Assembly (NCBI GenBank): GCA_946122785.1
Contig: CAMGYJ010000003.1
Span: forward strand, 4,774,001 to 4,838,000
Length of the DNA stretch: 64,000 nt
DNA from: Linum tenue
Taxonomy: Eukaryota > Streptophyta > Magnoliopsida > Malpighiales > Linaceae
Direction of reading: 5' to 3'
Made by a program: the position numbers and the translations under genes. The notes under the pieces are model-generated. The model was not told the origin of the DNA and made no database searches. It saw nothing but the letters and a program-made list of their open reading frames with translations. Positions 60,334-64,000 of the stretch are shown here, one piece after another (within the stretch, counting starts at the first letter, position 1; the number at the start of each line of letters is the position of its first letter).

Positions 60334-60345
60334 GTATTTATAGAG
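60334..60345 (-). promoter_or_regulatory. Predicted core promoter of the Ulp1-type gene
   Basis: Minus-strand CTATAAATACG lies about 310 nt upstream of the proposed leader donor. GGTCGACC copies at 60361-60640 crowd the upstream side, between the promoter and the right end of the element. Confidence 0.5.
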
Positions 60346-60627
60346 ATTTGGACGTGAATGGGTCGACCTAATTCGTTTCCTTGTCCAATTGTGGAACCTT
60401 TCTGGTGTTGGAATCCATATCCAATACGGATACGGTCTGAAGGCGGTCGACCTCTTCCCAATGCGGTCGACCTGTTAGGTGCACAAGGGTCGGCCTATGA
60501 GATATTTGGGTCGACCTGTTGCTCTTTTAGACCACCAAAACGGTCGACCGCATTTTGTTAGAGGTCGACCGCCTTCAGGAACCCAACATACGTGAATTAG
60601 CCCATTCGGTCGACCGCAAGGTGTATT

Positions 60628-60682
60628 CGGTCGACCGAAAAGTGCATGTCACGGTGACATGCATGTCACCGTAGCAAAATCC
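60628..60682 (-). repeat. MULE right terminal inverted repeat
   Basis: Minus-strand sense GGATTTTGCTACGGTGACAT..., sharing the GTGACATGCATGTCAC palindrome and TTTTCGGTCGACC with the left end. Confidence 0.85.
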
Positions 60683-60799
60683 TATATTAGTTGAAATATA
60701 TAGTCATTCTTCTTCTCAAAACTAGCGTTGTGTATAGAATCTCAGTGTGTGTATTATGTTTTACTCTATATATAATAAATTGCCAAAAATCTTCAATCT

Positions 60800-61334
60800 C
60801 TTTCAGCAGCCACCATCGACAGCTCCTGTGAAAGTTAATGTCGACGTGGCTTGCATCGCGGATCGAGGAACGGGTTGGGGGTGGTTATCAGAGATAGCGA
60901 GGAAGGTTTTTGCTTGCTGGAGTTTCGGAGATCGCGAATTCAATGGAATCCCGAGGAAGCGGAAGCCATGGCCATCGACTTTGGCCTTGATTTGGCACAG
61001 AGGTTTGAGCTGCTGGAAATGGAAATGGAATCGGATTGCCAGGGGGTCGTTTACCAGCTGAGAAGAGAAGAAGACAGAGAGACCGAGATCGGGTTGCTCT
61101 GTGCGGAGATTCGGGCCAAAGCCCAGTCACTGAATCATGTTAAATGGAACTATGTGAGCCGACAAAAGAATAAATCGGCCCATTTCATGGCCCATGTTGA
61201 TTGTAACTGGGAGGGAGAGGAGGTGTGGATTAACAACCCACCTCATTTTCTTGTACCTCTTCTTAGAAAGGATATGGGAGGAAACTCCAATGCTTTGATT
61301 TAATTAATGAATACAGTCCTTTCAAAAAAAAAAA
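60800..61334 (+). pseudogene. LINE 3' fragment: RNase H-like domain with poly(A)
   Basis: The translation begins PPSTAPVKVNVDVA, shifts frame near 60860-60885, and continues GLGVVIRDSEEG, then PEEAEAMAIDFGLDLAQRFE, ESDCQGVVYQLRR and HVKWNYVSRQKNKSAHFMAH, ending at a TAA near 61303. This is the RVT_3/RNase H-like domain that ends plant LINE ORF2 proteins (the complete LINE at 24383-27642 ends the same way). An A run (61324-61334) closes it. It is strongly 5' truncated; I could not define a TSD. Confidence 0.85.
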
Positions 61335-62287
61335 CTCTCATTATCCATTGTAATCCTTGGCTTAATCTTAGCCCTCTCAAGCATGCTTTTCAAAATCACA
61401 TACTGCACTACTTGAGCGGTTTAGAAATAAAGTGTTCAATAAAGATCAAAAGCATCTAAGAGGAAATGTAGAGGGAGACATACTTGGGACTGAAAGAGCA
61501 CAAACTATATAAATCCGTCAAACCACCAAAAAGAATTTTCTTCTCCTCCGAGCTAAAGTTGCAAGATGGGCCTCTAGACAGACAATGCGGGTTTTCAACT
61601 TGTCAATAACTAAGATTAAGAAGCATCAGAACTGAGAACAATTGATATGTACTTAAAATAAATGAAAAACATATATCCCTAACAAAGATAAAATGGAACA
61701 CACAAAAATTAACCAACAATGAGGTTGAATACATTCATTACATACAATAGGAAAATATGAATCTGAGAATAGAATGAACATGTTACAGGCAGATTCTTTT
61801 GGGTAGAAGAAGTATCACCAAGGCGATGCTTCGAAATCAATACTGCAAAAGTTTAACACCAAAATAAAGAGTGTTGCAAGAGGTGACAAGGAAAAATAAA
61901 TATTGAGAAAAGCAAAAAGCATAGAACAACAATAGGCCACTTAGAACAGAATTGATGACAGGATTTAGAAGTCAATCGGATCACATGCCCATTAGAAAAG
62001 CAAAAACAGAGGAGAAAAAGAGACTGAGAATCTCATTAATAGACTTCGCAAAGCCAAATTAAGAAGATACCCACTTAATAGAAATTTACAGTTGCAGGAC
62101 GAAGAATCGCAGGATGGGTTGGTTTGTGGTTGGGACAGCAAGTTCAGACAAGTTGTTTGATTTCAGAGAGGAGATTGAAAGAGCTTAAGAAGTGTACGAT
62201 AAACTCCCTGTGCAATGTGCGGCTTGTTCAGGAAAGGCTGACGTGGCAAGTTGTTTATTTTGACATTGCCTTATAGTATATTGTAGA
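61335..62287 (-). mobile_element. Possible second Helitron, only its 5' end defined
   Basis: On the minus strand the sequence at 62287 begins TCTACAATATACTATAAGGC after a host A. It is followed by similarity to the first 70-80 bp of the Helitron at 47034 (shared CCACGT and GCACAT-type blocks). I could not find a CTRR end with a hairpin on the left, so the left limit given is arbitrary. The interior is non-coding as far as I can see. Confidence 0.45.
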
Positions 62288-62442
62288 TAGACAATAGCAG
62301 TACATTCATTCGTGCATCCCAAATGGTAAACTACTTACAATCGAACGACAAAGAGAAACAAAACCCTGAAAACCAGCAGGTACAGAGAACCCACGGCAGC
62401 TTGCTTTAGAAGACGGGCTGACGCCTGATGACGACTTCTCCA

Positions 62443-62718
62443 TCAACGGGGACAGAAAAGCCAGAGAGCCAACCCACATAGGAATAGAACGACTGGGATC
62501 AGATGAACACCATTTTCCCCACCCAGCGGTTTGTGCTGTTGCAGAGCCCCAAGTTCCTTCTTGCTCCCCTCAGAAACAGGGGAATAGGCCACCGGCAACT
62601 CCGACGGAGACCCCGCCACTGTTTTCACAGGCGAAGAACCATTTGCTGCCAGAGCAGGCAACAAGTTGAGGAGGTGCTCTTCAGACGAGGAACGGAACGT
62701 GCTTGCAGATCGATACAT
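62443..62718 (-). CDS. Small probable tail-anchored membrane protein, 91 aa
   Basis: ATG at 62718 (MYRSASTFRSSSEEHLLNLL) to TGA at 62443. The first about 70 residues are hydrophilic and Ser/Pro-rich. The last about 20 form one hydrophobic helix (VHLIPVVLFLCGLALWLF) followed only by CPR, the layout of a tail-anchored protein facing the cytosol from an internal membrane. A TATA box (CTATAAAAT, minus strand, 62837-62845) lies 119-127 bp upstream of the ATG, a normal spacing. An in-frame GTG-GAA-AAA upstream is not used as a start. I do not recognise the family; short plant proteins with a Ser-rich head and a VHLIP-like tail exist but have no assigned role to my knowledge. No intron is needed. 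Confidence 0.7.
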   Translation of the reverse strand: MYRSASTFRSSSEEHLLNLLPALAANGSSPVKTVAGSPSELPVAYSPVSEGSKKELGALQQHKPLGGENGVHLIPVVLFLCGLALWLFCPR

Positions 62719-62836
62719 TTTTTCCACAACAGCGAAAACGCAGGAAGGTGAAGGGGAATAGAAAGCTGTAGCCTGTGTAGAATGTTTCTAACCAATTCAG
62801 AGAAGATAATGAGATCCAAAGAACTGAAGATGCATT

Positions 62837-62845
62837 ATTTTATAG
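62837..62845 (-). promoter_or_regulatory. TATA box of the small membrane-protein gene
   Basis: CTATAAAAT on the minus strand, 119-127 bp upstream of the ATG at 62718. Confidence 0.6.
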
Positions 62846-62849
62846 CGGT

Positions 62850-63632
62850 TTTTGGTGAACAACCAGCTTAACTTGCAGAGTAGTTAAAGCCATGCATGTG
62901 CATAAGCTATAGAAAGGCGGGAGAACTTTTGCCACAAACAAGATATCATATTTCTTCCACATATATGAAAGTCGAAACCCACCGCCCACATATGCAAAAT
63001 GCACAATATTGTGTTCTGCGGAATTTGAAGTTGACTTGGGAATAAAGAAACATGGAAATATGAAGATCTCAACTATTAGGACTAAATGCAAGTGTAAATA
63101 TCAATTTAGAAATGCCCTGAAGCTGCACTGGATATGGTGGTAAGGTTAAATAGATGTCTACTCAGTAAACAGCCTAACAACCATAATCCCATCTTTGGAT
63201 GTCAATGTACAACAGAGTACAGAGACCACCACCATACCAAATCTGGGGGAGTTCAGAATATCTCAACCAGGAATCAGAGCACCTAAAATGCACATATGGC
63301 CGTCAAGAATATGTTCTACAGAAACAAACCAAGCTCTGTTTTGAAATTTTACAGTTACATTCATATCCCGGGTCTTCAGGATATATCTGTCCTTGCACAT
63401 CAACACGCTGAAAAGTAAAGGAAACGAAACGAAATTATAAGTCAAGAGCAAAGCAAGAATCGGGAAAAACCTGTGAAGTCGTTAAAACAAATGGAGGGGG
63501 AAAAGGTTGAAGAAGGTGAAAGCTAGTCTATCAAATACACAGATACAAAATTGAGATGGAGCTCCAAGAAACAAACCGATCAAAATTATTGCATACCTTA
63601 CTGATGCTGGAAACGGACACCCTGTTGCTTGA
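62850..63632. other. Intergenic DNA and 3' UTR of the PRMT10-like gene
   Basis: The part next to 63632 should be 3' UTR on the minus strand. A GGTATGC donor-like site near 63596 could mark a 3' UTR intron. No further gene is recognised. Confidence 0.4.
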
Positions 63633-64000
63633 TCACTCTATGTGGAATTTACTTTTAAATGGTGGAAGCAGATTGCCAGAAGACTGCCTGACTCCACAGC
63701 TGAGCTCTACCTCCATTAATCTGTGATTTTCCTTTGACCGATACATTAGGAATTCTACGCTGACACTATCGCCTTCAGTGACACAACTAGGAGGGTGTGT
63801 GAGGAAAACCTAATCCAATCAGCAAAGGAATGCAGTTTAGAAGAATAACTCAATATATTCAACAGGTAACCGATCAAGAAACAAATGAAAAAAGTCGCCG
63901 CCTTGAGTAATTCTGGTTTAATACATACCTGCTGGCCCCAGTGGGTGCCGGCATCTTTACTAGGAGCTGTTGTCAACTCAACTTCTTGCTGTGCGGGGTT
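63633..64000 (-). CDS. Protein arginine methyltransferase, PRMT10-like, C-terminal exons (partial)
   Basis: The last two coding exons are seen. 64000-63929 (24 codons, cut by the window edge) ends SKDAGTHWGQQ. 63809-63633 (58 codons plus TGA) reads VFLTHPPSCVTEGDSVSVEF ... RSKENHRLMEVELSC ... GNLLPPFKSKFHIE. The intron is GT-AG in phase 0. THWGQQVFL is the conserved THW loop of type I arginine methyltransferases, which lines the active site, and the surrounding beta-barrel sequence best fits the plant-specific PRMT10 branch from memory. PRMT10 dimethylates arginines asymmetrically, including on histone H4, and affects flowering in Arabidopsis. The S-adenosylmethionine-binding domain lies outside the window, so integrity cannot be judged. 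Confidence 0.82.

Larger units (their letters stand above)
49991..60682. mobile_element. 10.7-kb Mutator-like element with three genes and GGTCGACC pairs
   Basis: TATATTAGT flanks both sides exactly (49982-49990 and 60683-60691), a Mutator-type 9-bp TSD. The terminal inverted repeats are about 55 bp, well conserved from position 12 on, and include the palindrome GACATGCATGTC followed by GTGACATGCA and TTTTCGGTCGACC. It carries three minus-strand genes: a plant-transposon-type protein (50657-51913), a FAR1/MULE transposase (54256-56523) and a spliced Ulp1-type protease (57631-59717). All non-coding parts are seeded with GGTCGACC, about 95 copies by eye. None falls in an exon. The transposase triad, protease residues and splice sites are intact, so it may be autonomous or recently so. 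Confidence 0.95.

Overview
This window is nuclear DNA of a flowering plant, probably a eudicot. It has spliced genes with GT-AG introns, plant-type TATA boxes, CT-rich leaders and a dense load of plant transposons. Only three ordinary host genes are supported, all on the minus strand: a two-exon Agenet/Tudor-ENT chromatin-reader gene (20517-22025, with a spliced 5' leader reaching about 23050), a short gene for a probable tail-anchored membrane protein (62443-62718), and the last two coding exons of a PRMT10-like arginine methyltransferase running off the right edge (63633-64000). I found no tRNA, rRNA or CRISPR.

Most of the rest is mobile DNA, and many elements can be bounded to the base by target-site duplications (TSDs). 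Left part (1-14 kb): intergenic DNA with a decayed hAT element (2629-3313), a small hAT MITE (4092-4344), a Tourist-like element (4909-5823) and a Mutator-type MITE (13321-13630). Next, an almost intact minus-strand Ty1/copia element (14054-18946) lies 1.6 kb downstream of the Agenet-ENT stop codon. At 23.6-33.2 kb an old tandem duplication of about 0.6 kb has its second copy split by a LINE (24383-27642) and a second copia element (27666-32797), whose gag gene holds a hAT MITE. At 33.8-38.4 kb a composite LTR element carries parts of two families and contains a hAT element that itself contains another hAT. At 44.1-47.3 kb a hAT element holds a complete 2.4-kb Helitron.

The most striking object is a 10.7-kb Mutator-like element (49991-60682) with a perfect 9-bp TSD. 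It carries three intact-looking minus-strand genes: a 418-aa plant-transposon-type protein, a 755-aa FAR1/MULE/SWIM transposase with its acidic triad, and a nine-exon, 449-aa Ulp1-type (C48) protease with its catalytic residues. Each has a TATA box, a leader exon, a first intron and an acceptor 1-3 nt before the ATG. Its non-coding DNA holds about 95 copies of the palindrome GGTCGACC, largely in pairs spaced 20-22 bp (mode 21, two helical turns), and none in exons. One intron holds six copies of a 187-bp repeat carrying these pairs. I propose a self-recognition system, perhaps like the motif-directed anti-silencing of Arabidopsis VANDAL elements, as the main lead; that role is inference.
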